Notes: generated from the sequence alone by a model not told the origin. Positions 1 to 8,721 are shown, counted from the stretch's first letter. The stretch is 31,186 nt of DNA from Mariaggregatimicrobium sp964498785 (GCA_964498785.1 CAZCJL010000077.1:1-31186); one strand, 5' to 3'. Program-made: numbers and translations.

Positions 1-53
1 AATACGACATAGCGGCAAGCGCCCATATCTACCATAAAATATTGAGAAGATAC
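1..53 (-). repeat. Dispersed 53-bp repeat, left copy (inverted relative to 31006-31058)
   Basis: Bases 1-53 are the reverse complement of 31006-31058 with three mismatches (window positions 11, 13 and 23), including an uninterrupted identical run of 30 bases (24-53). Similarity stops abruptly at base 54. That is exactly where the PIN-type reading frame on the - strand leaves its family-like sequence, so the copy looks inserted into, or recombined with, that gene. The copy may extend beyond the window edge. Confidence 0.8.
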
Positions 54-326
54 GATATTTTCACACAAGGAGAATGCTTTTTTATAGTTTTGTTTTGATA
101 TACCCAATTTTGGTATAACTGTAATCTGAGAAAATAGATCCCTTATGAAAAACGAAAATTCATCGGGAGCCTTTATTTTTTTGATAATTCTTTCGTCATA
201 CTTTGAAATTTCTACAAATATAAAATCCGGAACAAAAATTTGTAAGGTTTTAAAAATATTGATATATAATTCCTTTCCGCTTATCAAAGCCGAAAATAGA
301 ATATTCGAATCCATAACAATTTTCAT
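1..326 (-). CDS. PIN-domain toxin (VapC-like), C-terminus replaced by repeat; runs off window
   Basis: The frame starts with ATG at 326 and opens MKIVMDSNILFSALISGKE, which is the first strand of a PIN RNase fold with the first acidic residue at D6; a second plausible acidic ligand is E39 in FVEISKYDERI. PIN toxins of this type normally continue after the LCENI-like helix with a DxxFVALAL segment that supplies further metal-binding acids. Here the codon for I91 ends at base 54 and the following residues (VSSQYFMVDMGACRYVV) are encoded by the dispersed repeat at 1-53, so the catalytic C-terminal part is missing in what can be seen. The start overlaps the stop of the upstream small gene as ATGA (323-326), the usual antitoxin-toxin coupling. 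Family membership rests on the N-terminal motif; loss of function is an inference. Confidence 0.6.
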   Translation of the reverse strand, partial: MKIVMDSNILFSALISGKELYINIFKTLQIFVPDFIFVEISKYDERIIKKIKAPDEFSFFIRDLFSQITVIPKLGISKQNYKKAFSLCENIVSSQYFMVDMGACRYVV

Positions 327-466
327 ATATCCAGATCCTTTTTATAATCTTGCCATGCGGATTCTCTTATCTCTTCTAATTCATAATAATATGACTTCTC
401 ATCGATTTCCTTTAAATCTTCAGCAATTTTTTTTAATGATTGTTTAATTTTCAACCATTTTAACAT
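323..466 (-). CDS. Putative antitoxin, downstream half (47 aa)
   Basis: ATG at 466 to TGA at 323-325 encodes a 47-residue charged, helical-looking peptide (MLKWLKIKQSLKKIAEDLKE..., ending YKKDLDI). It is rich in Lys and Glu, like the toxin-neutralising C-terminal half of small type II antitoxins. Its stop overlaps the start of the PIN-type gene by four bases (ATGA). Its own start overlaps the stop of the 27-codon frame upstream (ATGTTAA, 460-466). The two small frames together (about 73 residues) would make one normal-size antitoxin, with a DNA- or dimer-forming N-terminus and this C-terminus, if joined by a one-base shift. A frameshift mutation, translational coupling or assembly error are all possible. 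I do not recognise the family. Confidence 0.45.
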   Translation of the reverse strand: MLKWLKIKQSLKKIAEDLKEIDEKSYYYELEEIRESAWQDYKKDLDI

Positions 467-543
467 TTTCTGAATTTCTTATTGGATTGTCTCTTTACCA
501 ACTCAGCCAAATCCTTCTCTGGAATGTCAATTATTAATTGCAT
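460..543 (-). CDS. Putative antitoxin, upstream half (27 aa)
   Basis: ATG at 541-543, preceded by AGAGGGA about ten bases upstream, opens a 27-residue frame (MQLIIDIPEKDLAELVKRQS...) that ends at TAA 460-462. The LIIDIPEKDL start looks like the N-terminal beta-strand and helix of ribbon-helix-helix or similar antitoxins. It is too short to be a complete antitoxin and continues convincingly into the 323-466 frame after a single-base shift near 464. It lies immediately upstream of the PIN-type toxin frame. Confidence 0.4.
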   Translation of the reverse strand: MQLIIDIPEKDLAELVKRQSNKKFRKC

Positions 544-887
544 AAGATAGTCCCTCTGATGATTCTAAATTCTCAATACAAAGTTAGTTGGTTATAACTT
601 ACAGAAAAATTAACAATAAATCAAGAAATATTTTATTTTGCGAAAGTGGAATATCAGCGATAACGATTTTCTTTATTCATTTTTCCTGAACTGGAAAAAT
701 TTAAAATATATATTTTTCTCTGCGATCCTCTGCGGCTTTGCGTTGATTTTTTTCAAAACTAAAAAAAATAATTGGGAACAATCCGCTCATTGAATAATAT
801 AAAATAACTATATCTTCTGTCTACAAGAAGCCATAACCCACGACCAGACCCAAATTCACGTTCATTTCAAAATTTACAGGTATTCCC
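544..887. other. Non-coding leader/intergenic region with a CTCTGCG repeat upstream of thrA
   Basis: About 340 bases of AT-rich sequence separate the toxin-antitoxin remnant and thrA, which point in opposite directions. At 718-742 two CTCTGCG units (718-724, 728-734) are followed by GCTTTGCG, the style of the short 'CTCTGCG...CTCTGCGGC' repeats scattered in many environmental genomes. A TATAAA box at 798-803 could be the -10 of the threonine operon, but no -35 hexamer sits at normal spacing. A 5-bp stem (814-818/826-830) is too weak to call. No leader peptide with runs of Thr/Ile codons is visible, so I see no classical attenuator. Confidence 0.4.
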
Positions 888-3341
888 ATGAAAGTGTTAA
901 AATTCGGCGGGACCTCTGTCGGGACCGCGGAGAATATCAAAATTATTGTCTCATTATTAAAAAAACAGTCACAGATCGATCCCGAACTGTCCGTTGTGGT
1001 TTCTGCGTTCGGCGGGGTGACAGACATGCTGATTCGTATCAGTGAACTGGCGCAGCAGCAGGATAACAGCTACAAAACGCTGTTCACCGAACTAAAAGAA
1101 CGTCACTACTCCACCATCGACTCTTTATTTACGGCGCCGGATGGACTGGCGGTAAAGGCGTATGTGTCAAGCGTGTTGAGCGAGCTGGAACAAATTATCC
1201 ACGGCGTGTATTTGTTGCGGGAGTTATCCAAACGGTCGCTGGATATGATCATGAGTTTTGGCGAACGATTATCCGCGTACATTATTGCAAAATACTCCAC
1301 ATCAGCCGGCCTGGTGGCAAAATTCGTCGATACCCGACCGCTAATCATTACGGACGATAATTTCGGCGCGGCACGGGTGCAATTTGAGCGGACAGTGGAA
1401 AACATTCGAAACTATTATCAGGAACATTCAGGCGTTAAAATCATCACCGGTTTCATTGCCTCGTCGCCGGACGGTGTGATCACTACCCTGGGTCGCGGGG
1501 GCTCGGATTTCACTGCGTCGATTTTTGGTGCCGCGCTCAAAGCTGATGAAATTCAAATCTGGACCGATGTCAATGGCGTGATGACCTCCAATCCGGTGAA
1601 AGTACCGGCCGCGTTTCCATTGAAAACGTTGTCATACGAAGAGGCAATGGAGCTTTCGCATTTTGGCGCCAAAGTGCTGCATCCGCCGACAATTCAACCC
1701 GCGCTGGAACAGAATATTTCATTAAAAATAATGAACACCTTTCAACCCGATTTTCCGGGGACATTGATCCAAAAAGAGCCGGAAGCCAATCATTTCATTA
1801 TCAAAGGAATTTCCTCGATTCAGGACATCTCGCTGCTGCGGATACAGGGTAGCGGCATGATTGGCGTACCCGGCATCGCATCAAGGATATTCAGCACCCT
1901 GGCACGGGAGCAGATCAATATCATTTTGATCACCCAGGCGTCGTCGGAGCATTCAATCTGTGTGGCAGTGGTACCGGGAAAAGCGCTGGCTGCTAAAAAA
2001 ATGATTGAAGCGGAATTTGACCTGGAAATCCGCGCGCGCATGGTCGATCCGGTAATTATTGAAAAAGACCTCTCCATTCTGGCGATCGTGGGAAATAATA
2101 TGTGCCATACGCCCGGTATCGCAGGACGCATGTTCAGGGCGCTGGGTGCGAATGGAATCAATGTGATAGCCATCGCGCAGGGATCGTCCGAGTTAAATAT
2201 TTCGGTGGTGATTTCCCGGCACGATGAAACCCGGGCGCTGAACGTTTTGCATCAGGCATTTTTCTTTCCCAAAATTAAAACCGTGCCGCTGTTCGTTGTC
2301 GGCGCCACCGGTCTCATCGGTTACACATTGTTGAAACAACTGCACGAATATCACGACGCGTTGATGGAAAAATCAGGCATTGATTTTCAGGTGCATGGCG
2401 TTGCGGATGTAGATCAGATGCTATTTTCGGAGACAGCGCTGGATTTGGAACAGGCTCCGGAAAAATTGAAAACGTCCGGTGTAAAAACAGATCTAATTGC
2501 GTTTATTGATCAGGTCAAACATCTGAAACAATCTGGCCGGATTTTCGTTGATTGCACTGCCAGTGAAGAGGTAGCCTCCCATTATGAAGAACTGTTCAAT
2601 GCCCGCGTATCCGTGGTCACGCCGAACAAACTGGCAAATACCGGATCGTGGGACAGATATCAAAAAATGCGGCAGATTGCCAAAAAAAGAGGGGTTCATT
2701 TTCTGTATGAAACCAATGTCGGTGCGGGACTTCCGGTGATCGATACCATCCGTAGTCTGGTCGATACCGGCGATCGTATCGTGAAAATCGAAGCAATATT
2801 GTCAGGAACGTTGGCGTATATTTTCAATACATTTGATCCATCAACCAAATTCAGCGATGTTGTGAAAGCAGCCAAAGCCAGAGGCTACACCGAGCCTGAC
2901 CCCCGCATTGATCTGAAAGGCACGGATGTTGCCCGCAAACTGCTGATGTTGATCCGGGAAATAGGAATTTCGATGGAATTGAATGATCTCGATGTGAAAC
3001 AGTTCATTCCTGAAAAATGCCTGCGTGCGGAAAGCGTGGATGATTTTCTCGCAAAACTGGAAAACCACGATGATCATTTCACCCGGATGGCACAGCACTG
3101 CGAAAACAACGGAACTGTGTTGCGCCATATTGCATCGTTTGAGAACGGTAAAGCAATTGTTGAATTAGCAGAAGTGGACAGCCGTCACCCCTTTTACAGA
3201 CTCAGCGGCAGTGATAATATCGTGGCATTTTCCACGGAACGTTATCCCAATCCGCTGGTAATTAAAGGCGCGGGCGCGGGCGCAGAAGTCACTGCGGCAG
3301 GTGTGTTTGCGGATTTGATTAAAGCGGCGTCATTAATATAG
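888..3341 (+). CDS. thrA: Bifunctional aspartokinase / homoserine dehydrogenase
   Basis: Catalyses the first and third steps from aspartate to homoserine (phosphorylation of Asp; NAD(P)H reduction of aspartate semialdehyde) in the cytoplasm. The kinase domain (about 1-295) has KFGGTSV at 5-11, FGERLSAY at 124-131 and GRGGSDFTA at 202-210. Two ACT-like segments (about 312-385 and 393-460, with SGMIGVPGIASRIF and NMCHTPGIAGRMF) form the regulatory core. The homoserine dehydrogenase domain begins near 466 with a Rossmann loop VVGATGLIG (470-478), then VTPNKLANT, ETNVGAGLP (608-616), SGTLAYIFN (639-647) and DLKGTDVARK (675-684). At 817 residues it matches the normal fused-enzyme length. The ATG is the only sensible start because the kinase motif begins at residue 5. 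It is the first gene of thrA-asd-thrB-thrC. Feedback by threonine is expected for the family but cannot be read from sequence. Confidence 0.97.
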   Translation: MKVLKFGGTSVGTAENIKIIVSLLKKQSQIDPELSVVVSAFGGVTDMLIRISELAQQQDNSYKTLFTELKERHYSTIDSLFTAPDGLAVKAYVSSVLSELEQIIHGVYLLRELSKRSLDMIMSFGERLSAYIIAKYSTSAGLVAKFVDTRPLIITDDNFGAARVQFERTVENIRNYYQEHSGVKIITGFIASSPDGVITTLGRGGSDFTASIFGAALKADEIQIWTDVNGVMTSNPVKVPAAFPLKTLSYEEAMELSHFGAKVLHPPTIQPALEQNISLKIMNTFQPDFPGTLIQKEPEANHFIIKGISSIQDISLLRIQGSGMIGVPGIASRIFSTLAREQINIILITQASSEHSICVAVVPGKALAAKKMIEAEFDLEIRARMVDPVIIEKDLSILAIVGNNMCHTPGIAGRMFRALGANGINVIAIAQGSSELNISVVISRHDETRALNVLHQAFFFPKIKTVPLFVVGATGLIGYTLLKQLHEYHDALMEKSGIDFQVHGVADVDQMLFSETALDLEQAPEKLKTSGVKTDLIAFIDQVKHLKQSGRIFVDCTASEEVASHYEELFNARVSVVTPNKLANTGSWDRYQKMRQIAKKRGVHFLYETNVGAGLPVIDTIRSLVDTGDRIVKIEAILSGTLAYIFNTFDPSTKFSDVVKAAKARGYTEPDPRIDLKGTDVARKLLMLIREIGISMELNDLDVKQFIPEKCLRAESVDDFLAKLENHDDHFTRMAQHCENNGTVLRHIASFENGKAIVELAEVDSRHPFYRLSGSDNIVAFSTERYPNPLVIKGAGAGAEVTAAGVFADLIKAASLI

Positions 3342-3381
3342 AAATTGGCGATTCGGGATACAGGAAAATAGCTATGTGATT

Positions 3382-3416
3382 CGTAACAAGGGAAAGCTCA
3401 AGGTTCCCTTGTTACG
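3382..3416 (+). promoter_or_regulatory. 13-bp perfect hairpin between thrA and asd
   Basis: Left arm 3382-3394 and right arm 3404-3416 (CGTAACAAGGGAA / TTCCCTTGTTACG) pair perfectly around a 9-base loop. No T-run follows, so it is not a standard intrinsic terminator. It lies in the only long gap (122 bases) of the threonine operon and could act as an RNA-stability or processing element, partial terminator, or repeat. The asd ribosome-binding site (AAAGGAG) lies about 35 bases downstream and stays free. Confidence 0.6.
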
Positions 3417-3463
3417 TATTATGTATTCCGCATCCCTTTTCATAAAATAAAAAGGAGTTCATC

Positions 3464-4504
3464 ATGAAGATACCGGTCGGAATATTAGGAGCTACCGGAA
3501 GTGTCGGACAGAAATTCATTCAGTTATTGGAAAATCATCCCTGGTTTGAAATCAATTCAGTGGCGGCTTCGGAACGATCTGCCGGGAAGAAATACCGTGA
3601 TGCCGTGAACTGGTTCATGACAGCGCCGATACCGGATGCTGTCGCCGATTTTACGATTTGCGCGTGCGAACCTGATTTACCGTGCAAAATCGTTTTTTCC
3701 GGTCTGGATGCCAGTGTTGCAGGAGAGATCGAAACAGAATTCGCGAAAGCCGGATACGTGGTCATTTCCAACTCCCGCAATCATCGTTTTGATCCGGATG
3801 TTCCGCTGCTCATTCCGGAAATCAACCCGGATCATCTGGAGTTAATCAAACACCAGCCATTTGGCGATGGCTCTATTGTGACCAATCCCAATTGCTCCAC
3901 CATCGGTCTGACGCTGGCGCTTAAACCGCTGCATGATGCATTCGGCATCGATGCAGTCAATGTGGTGACATTGCAGGCGTTATCCGGCGCCGGATATCCG
4001 GGCGTGGCGTCGCTGGATATTATCGACAATGTGCTGCCGTTTATTTCCAACGAAGAGCCGAAAATGGAATCCGAACCGCTGAAAATTCTCGGTGCATTAA
4101 ATAATGACAAAATCGATTTTGCGGAATTTCCTATCAGTGCACAATGCAATCGAGTGCCAGTGATTGACGGTCATCTGGAATGCGTGTCCGTGACGTTGAA
4201 ACAGAAAGCATCAGCAGATCAAATCATTGATGCCTGGACTCATTTCAACGGTGAACCACAGCAGCTTGATTTGCCGATGGCGCCCGGAAAGCCGATTTAT
4301 TATTTTGAACAGGATAATCTGCCACAACCCAAGCTCCAGCGCAACCTGGATAAAGGAATGGCAGTCAGCATCGGGCGGCTGCGCGAGTGTCCGGTTTTTG
4401 ATTATAAATTCGCAATACTATCGCACAACACCATCCGCGGTGCAGCAGGCGGAGCGATTTTAAATGCAGAACTAATGATGAAAAAAAATCTGATCAACTT
4501 ATGA
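3464..4504 (+). CDS. asd: Aspartate-semialdehyde dehydrogenase
   Basis: Reduces L-aspartyl phosphate to aspartate semialdehyde, the second step of the threonine/lysine/methionine branch. The N-terminal Rossmann loop GILGATGSVGQKF (6-18) binds NADP. The catalytic cysteine is C144 in NPNCSTIG (141-148); R230 and H237 in CNRVPVIDGH match the substrate-binding and general-base residues. The C-terminal RECPVFDYKF and NTIRGAAGG blocks are typical. The PNCSTIG context and 346-residue length fit the archaeal/fungal-type subgroup rather than the E. coli type. An AAAGGAG box lies eight bases before the ATG. The stop overlaps thrB by four bases, so the two are translationally coupled. Confidence 0.95.
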   Translation: MKIPVGILGATGSVGQKFIQLLENHPWFEINSVAASERSAGKKYRDAVNWFMTAPIPDAVADFTICACEPDLPCKIVFSGLDASVAGEIETEFAKAGYVVISNSRNHRFDPDVPLLIPEINPDHLELIKHQPFGDGSIVTNPNCSTIGLTLALKPLHDAFGIDAVNVVTLQALSGAGYPGVASLDIIDNVLPFISNEEPKMESEPLKILGALNNDKIDFAEFPISAQCNRVPVIDGHLECVSVTLKQKASADQIIDAWTHFNGEPQQLDLPMAPGKPIYYFEQDNLPQPKLQRNLDKGMAVSIGRLRECPVFDYKFAILSHNTIRGAAGGAILNAELMMKKNLINL

Positions 4505-5442
4505 AAAAGCGAGTGAGAGCCTTTGCTCCGGCAACTGTTGCTAATGTCTCCTGCGGATTTGATATCTTCGGATTTGCCATGGAGTATCCTGGCGACGAAG
4601 TAAAATTGACACTATCGAATGAGCCTGGAGTTATAATCACCCAAATTATCGGAGATAACGGTCGCCTTCCGATTGCTGCTAATGAGAACACCGCAGGGAT
4701 TGCAGCCCGGTTATTTCTGGAGAAAATTGAATTGCATCATGAAGTGGGGGTGGCTATCGAGTTGATCAAAAATCTGCCATTGGGCAGTGGCATGGGGTCC
4801 AGTGCAGCCAGCGCGGTGGCTGTATTATTCGGGCTGAATCATCTGTTTAAAACGCGGTTTACACGCGCGGAACTATTGCCCTGTGCCATGGAAACCGAGC
4901 GCTCAGCCTGCGGTTCGGCTCATGCAGACAACGCGGCGCCAGCCCTGTTCGGCGGATTTGTCCTGGTGCGTAGTTATCAGCCATTGGACATCGTCAACCT
5001 GCCGGTGCCAGAGGACCTCTACTGTTGCTTAATTCATCCGGATATTGAAATCAATACCAGCAGCGCGCGCAAAATCCTCAGTCCAAATGTAAAATTAACA
5101 AACGCCGTCAGGCAGATGGGCAATGTCGCCGGATTTGTGGCGGCACTGTGCAAATCGGATTACTCGCTGCTATCACGCTCCATGCAGGATGTTCTCATTG
5201 AACCGGTGCGGTCGCAGTTCATTCCGCATTATTATGAATTAAAGGAAGAAGCCATGAAAGCCGGCGCGTTGGGATGCAATATTTCAGGTTCGGGGCCTTC
5301 AGTATTCGCACTGTGCAAATCTGAACGAATTGCATATCATGTTTCTGAGGCAATGAAAGACCTTTATGATAAAATTAATCTAAAAAGTGAAATTTACATT
5401 TCGAAAATTAATCAACTTGGACCTAAAATTCTGGAAGACTGA
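4501..5442 (+). CDS. thrB: Homoserine kinase
   Basis: GHMP-family kinase that phosphorylates homoserine to O-phosphohomoserine. The opening APATVANVSCGFDIFGFA (9-26) is the family signature for substrate and Mg positioning. The ATP-binding loop is LPLGSGMGSSAAS (92-104). HADNAAPALFGGF (141-153) and the C-terminal GCNISGSGPSVFA (258-270) complete the GHMP motifs. It has 313 residues, the normal length. Its ATG overlaps the asd stop (ATGA, 4501-4504), and its own stop is two bases before thrC. Confidence 0.96.
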   Translation: MKKRVRAFAPATVANVSCGFDIFGFAMEYPGDEVKLTLSNEPGVIITQIIGDNGRLPIAANENTAGIAARLFLEKIELHHEVGVAIELIKNLPLGSGMGSSAASAVAVLFGLNHLFKTRFTRAELLPCAMETERSACGSAHADNAAPALFGGFVLVRSYQPLDIVNLPVPEDLYCCLIHPDIEINTSSARKILSPNVKLTNAVRQMGNVAGFVAALCKSDYSLLSRSMQDVLIEPVRSQFIPHYYELKEEAMKAGALGCNISGSGPSVFALCKSERIAYHVSEAMKDLYDKINLKSEIYISKINQLGPKILED

Positions 5443-5444
5443 TA

Positions 5445-6746
5445 ATGAAATTTTATAGCACCAAAAATAGGGGAGAGCTCGTTTCGTTACGAGAAGCAGT
5501 TTTAAAGGGAATGCCGTCAGATAATGGATTATACATGCCGCAAAGAATACCGGCTTTACAGCCTTCTTTTTTTGAACAAAAATCTGCATCCTTTCAGGAA
5601 ATGTCTTTTGATGTCGCGAAACAATTTATCGAAAAAGATATTCCGTCGGATGTTTTAAGCCGACTCATTTCCGATGCCATCAATTTCGATGCACCGCTCA
5701 TTCAGTTGTCAGAACAAATTCATGTACTTGAATTATTCCATGGCCCCACGCTTGCATTCAAGGATTTCGGCGCCCGATTTATGTCGAGAATAATGTCATT
5801 TTTTGTCAAAGATTCTGATGAAAGCCTGAATGTGCTCGTTGCCACTTCCGGTGATACTGGCAGCGCGGTTGCCAACGGATTTTACGGTGTTCCGGGAATC
5901 AATGTAATCATCCTGTATCCATCGGGAAAAATCAGCGATATTCAGGAGAAGCAAATTGCCACCCTGGATAAAAACATCACTGCGCTGGAAATCGATGGGA
6001 CATTTGATGATTGCCAGCAGTTAGTGAAATCTGCCTTTATCGATCCGGATTTGAACCGTGTCCTGCGGTTAACATCTGCGAATTCAATAAACATTGCCAG
6101 ACTTATCCCGCAGTCGTTTTATTATGTATGGGCAATCGCGCAATTACCAAGTCATTCAGATAAAACGATTATTATTTCTGTTCCCAGTGGTAATTTCGGA
6201 AACCTGACAGCCGGATTAATTGCGAAAAAAATGGGGCTGCCGGTGGGGAAATTTATTACGGCGACCAATTCCAATTCAGTGGTGCCGGAATATCTGGCCC
6301 ATGGTAAATTCGTCCCCAAACCGTCAGTGCAAACCATTTCCAACGCGATGGATGTCGGGAATCCCAGTAATTTTGCACGGATGCTGGATATGTATAAGAA
6401 CTCATTACCGAAAATGAGAGCAGACCTTACCGGAAATAGTCATTCGGAAGAAGACACAAGACAAGCGATCAGAGATGTCAAGGAGCGATTCGGTTATACG
6501 CTGGATCCGCATGGCGCCGTGGGTTATTCAGGACTTGTTTCCGTACTCAGCGACAATCAGATCGGGGTTTTTCTGGAAACAGCGCACCCGGCTAAATTTC
6601 TTACTGTTGTTGAACCGATTATTGAAGATAAAATTCAAATACCTGAACGATTGGCACAGTATCTGAATCGCAAAAAAAAATCAACAAAAATAACAAAAGA
6701 CTTTGATAATTTCAAAGAATTTTTATATTTTAATAAAAGAGATTAG
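5445..6746 (+). CDS. thrC: Threonine synthase
   Basis: Fold-type-II PLP enzyme converting O-phosphohomoserine to threonine, the last step of the operon. PLP would form a Schiff base with K106 in GPTLAFKDFGARF (100-112). The phosphate/carboxylate loop SGDTGSAVANGF lies at 135-146, and SANSINIARLIPQ with PSGNFGNLTAG follows. It is 433 residues long with an N-terminal MKFYSTKNRGELVSLREAV extension, as in the long bacterial class. It begins two bases after the thrB stop (TGATAATG). Downstream I see only a weak imperfect stem (near 6779-6798), so the operon end is not clearly marked. Confidence 0.96.
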   Translation: MKFYSTKNRGELVSLREAVLKGMPSDNGLYMPQRIPALQPSFFEQKSASFQEMSFDVAKQFIEKDIPSDVLSRLISDAINFDAPLIQLSEQIHVLELFHGPTLAFKDFGARFMSRIMSFFVKDSDESLNVLVATSGDTGSAVANGFYGVPGINVIILYPSGKISDIQEKQIATLDKNITALEIDGTFDDCQQLVKSAFIDPDLNRVLRLTSANSINIARLIPQSFYYVWAIAQLPSHSDKTIIISVPSGNFGNLTAGLIAKKMGLPVGKFITATNSNSVVPEYLAHGKFVPKPSVQTISNAMDVGNPSNFARMLDMYKNSLPKMRADLTGNSHSEEDTRQAIRDVKERFGYTLDPHGAVGYSGLVSVLSDNQIGVFLETAHPAKFLTVVEPIIEDKIQIPERLAQYLNRKKKSTKITKDFDNFKEFLYFNKRD

Positions 6747-6836
6747 GAAATACTCGGAGGGAGGGATGAATTAAAAAACGTCATATTAATATTTGACGCC
6801 AAAGAAAGATGAACTGCACTTTTAAGGAGGTGTATT

Positions 6837-8015
6837 ATGAAAAAGCACCCTTTTCTTTGCGTTTCGTTTCTCCTGTTTTTTTTTCTGCCACAGGGTAAAA
6901 CTTGCCTTTCCAAATCCATCACTTTTGAGAAATATTTTGGTGGCGCCCATGAAGATTATGGTTATTGTGTAGATCAAACGCCAGATGGCGGTTATATCAT
7001 CGGCGGAAGCACGAGAATTGATGATCTAAACACACAGGCGTATATTATCAAAACCGATAAAAAAGGAAACAAGCAATGGGAAAAAATATTTGGTGAAGAT
7101 CATAGCGAATTTATCATGGACGCGAAATCACTTCGGGATGGATTTATTTTCGCCATGTTTTCCAATTCAAACCTTTCCCAAAACTTTCATCTTGTTTTGT
7201 TGCGAACAGATTTAAACGGAGATGAGCTCTGGCGTGCTCAATTCGATGGTCCCAACGGATCTCCGCTTTCCGCTTCCATTACGATAATAAAAAACGAAGA
7301 ATTTATTGTCGCGGCTGGTTATATGTTCAAGCTGAATCCGTTATTGGGAATTTTGGCAAAAGTTCATCAAAATGGTAAGCGAGAATGGGCGCACACAATG
7401 TACAATAAAGTGATAACCTGCGTAAAGCAATCTAAGAAGGGACAGATTTATCTTACCGGATTTCACCGGGAAGAAGAGGACATGAAATCATGGCTCGCTG
7501 AATTCGATATTGAAGGCCGTAAAAACTGGCAGAAAACGATGGGCAGTGGTTATATCTTTTCCATGGATATTACGAGAGATGGGGGGATCATTTTCGGTGG
7601 TCTAAATCCGGTACCAAAAAGCGTGAATTGGGTTCCTTTTTTAATTAAATCGGATAACCAAGGAATGATGGAGTGGAGCCAAACGTACAACGCGCAGGTT
7701 ACTGAATCGCATTTTTATGTGACTGCTATCGGAAAAAACGGCTATGTGTTTACAGCACTTCATCAAAATTCTGACACAATGAACGGCAATTTAATTCTTG
7801 TTAAAACAGATAAAAAGGGAACTGTTGTTTGGTGGCGTAACTACGGAACGCCTGAATCGAATGAACGCGGCATCTGCATAAAACAAACAATCGATAAAGG
7901 ATTCATTGTTACCGGAATAACAAATCGGTTTGAGGATAATCAAAACATTTATTTACTTAAAACTGATGAGTCTGGTTTAGCTGCGTTTGCGGTTGTTAAT
8001 AAAGACAATGATTAA
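6837..8015 (+). CDS. Exported seven-blade beta-propeller protein, unknown function
   Basis: A 392-residue protein with a Sec signal peptide (MKKHPF-LCVSFLLFFFLPQG, cleavage near 20-25). The mature part is built of about 50-residue repeats with the pattern hhKTDxxGxxxWxxxFGG...GYIhxG. The tryptophan segments WEKIFG, WRAQFD, WAHTMY, WQKTMG, WSQTYN and WWRNYG mark six blades. The final YLLKTDESG strand pairs logically with the first ITFEKYFGG strand, giving a seven-blade ring closed by N- and C-terminal strands. There is no lipobox and no type IX sorting domain, so it is probably periplasmic or surface-associated. A strong TAAGGAGG precedes the ATG. It lies 90 bases after thrC but shares no evident function with it. 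No ligand can be inferred. Confidence 0.75.
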   Translation: MKKHPFLCVSFLLFFFLPQGKTCLSKSITFEKYFGGAHEDYGYCVDQTPDGGYIIGGSTRIDDLNTQAYIIKTDKKGNKQWEKIFGEDHSEFIMDAKSLRDGFIFAMFSNSNLSQNFHLVLLRTDLNGDELWRAQFDGPNGSPLSASITIIKNEEFIVAAGYMFKLNPLLGILAKVHQNGKREWAHTMYNKVITCVKQSKKGQIYLTGFHREEEDMKSWLAEFDIEGRKNWQKTMGSGYIFSMDITRDGGIIFGGLNPVPKSVNWVPFLIKSDNQGMMEWSQTYNAQVTESHFYVTAIGKNGYVFTALHQNSDTMNGNLILVKTDKKGTVVWWRNYGTPESNERGICIKQTIDKGFIVTGITNRFEDNQNIYLLKTDESGLAAFAVVNKDND

Positions 8016-8121
8016 AAAATGTGGTAAATCTCCCCGATGTAATTGCGGAGAATATCAACAACCAACAAAATAACTGTTGACTTTCACAATTTCTTTTGTT
8101 ACAATAAGAATGAGCTACTTA

Positions 8122-8721
8122 TTACAAATACTGTGTCGGAACATCGGGTAAACCATTATCAAAATGTAGACCGAATTTATTATCAACTGTTTTCCAGACC
8201 ACTTTGGCCAATATTTGTTCATTTTTTAATTTTTCTTTGTGGACTAGATTCAGAATCACTTGCTCTTCTGTTTGCAATTGTTTTATTGTAGAGATCATCG
8301 CACCTGTCTTGCTGATATTATGGAGCAGTCCTTCGTCCCACACATAATGCTGTTTAAAGAAGATGCATTCATTTGCCTGATGTCTGAATGCAGTTCGGCG
8401 TTCACTCTGATCCATTTTAACATATTTGGGATTGTGCAGATTCCCTTTTAATGCTAAATCTGCAAGTTGGTAAACAACACTACTTAGTTCTTCAACTTTC
8501 TTTTTCTTAGACCGAATACATGTTTGTATATTTTCGCTTGAAACTCTGTTCTTTTGATAATATACCGACCATCTGTCTAATGATTCCTCTGCTTTCCTTT
8601 TTGCGTCTGATATTGCATGCTGAATGTCGGAAATAAGTTTATAATACGGAACTGTTGCTCTTTTTTTATTAATTTCCTGAATGAATGTCGAAATACTATT
8701 TAGGGAGAATTCACAATTCAT
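8122..8721 (-). CDS. PilZ-domain protein, probable c-di-GMP receptor
   Basis: The C-terminal half (about 106-195) is a PilZ domain: it has the RxxxR box (R109-TAF-R113) and the NxSxxG box (NISKTG, 135-140), the two motifs that hold cyclic di-GMP in this family, followed by a hydrophobic strand pattern ending VVWKTVDNKFGLHF. The N-terminal 100 residues are charged and helical with no recognised domain (possible coiled coil around 35-95) and contain a KKKK stretch at 72-75. No membrane segment is seen, so it is probably cytoplasmic. Its ATG shares one base with the stop of the upstream gene (TAATG at 8719-8723), so the two are translationally coupled. The target process (motility, adhesion or secretion) is not shown by neighbours. 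Confidence 0.85.
   Translation of the reverse strand: MNCEFSLNSISTFIQEINKKRATVPYYKLISDIQHAISDAKRKAEESLDRWSVYYQKNRVSSENIQTCIRSKKKKVEELSSVVYQLADLALKGNLHNPKYVKMDQSERRTAFRHQANECIFFKQHYVWDEGLLHNISKTGAMISTIKQLQTEEQVILNLVHKEKLKNEQILAKVVWKTVDNKFGLHFDNGLPDVPTQYL

Noticed and set aside
145..447. 100-residue + strand frame at the left end
   Set aside because: It lies antisense to the PIN-type toxin and antitoxin frames, which have family-like motifs, ribosome sites and ATGA coupling.
772..803. TTGGGA with TATAAA upstream of thrA as a promoter
   Set aside because: The spacer is 20 bases and the -35 is poor, so I did not list it as a promoter.
821..1027. - strand frame overlapping the thrA start, ending NVNLGLVVGYGFL like a beta-barrel tail
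   Set aside because: Most of it is antisense to the aspartokinase motif region; the barrel-like tail is only about 18 residues and may be chance.
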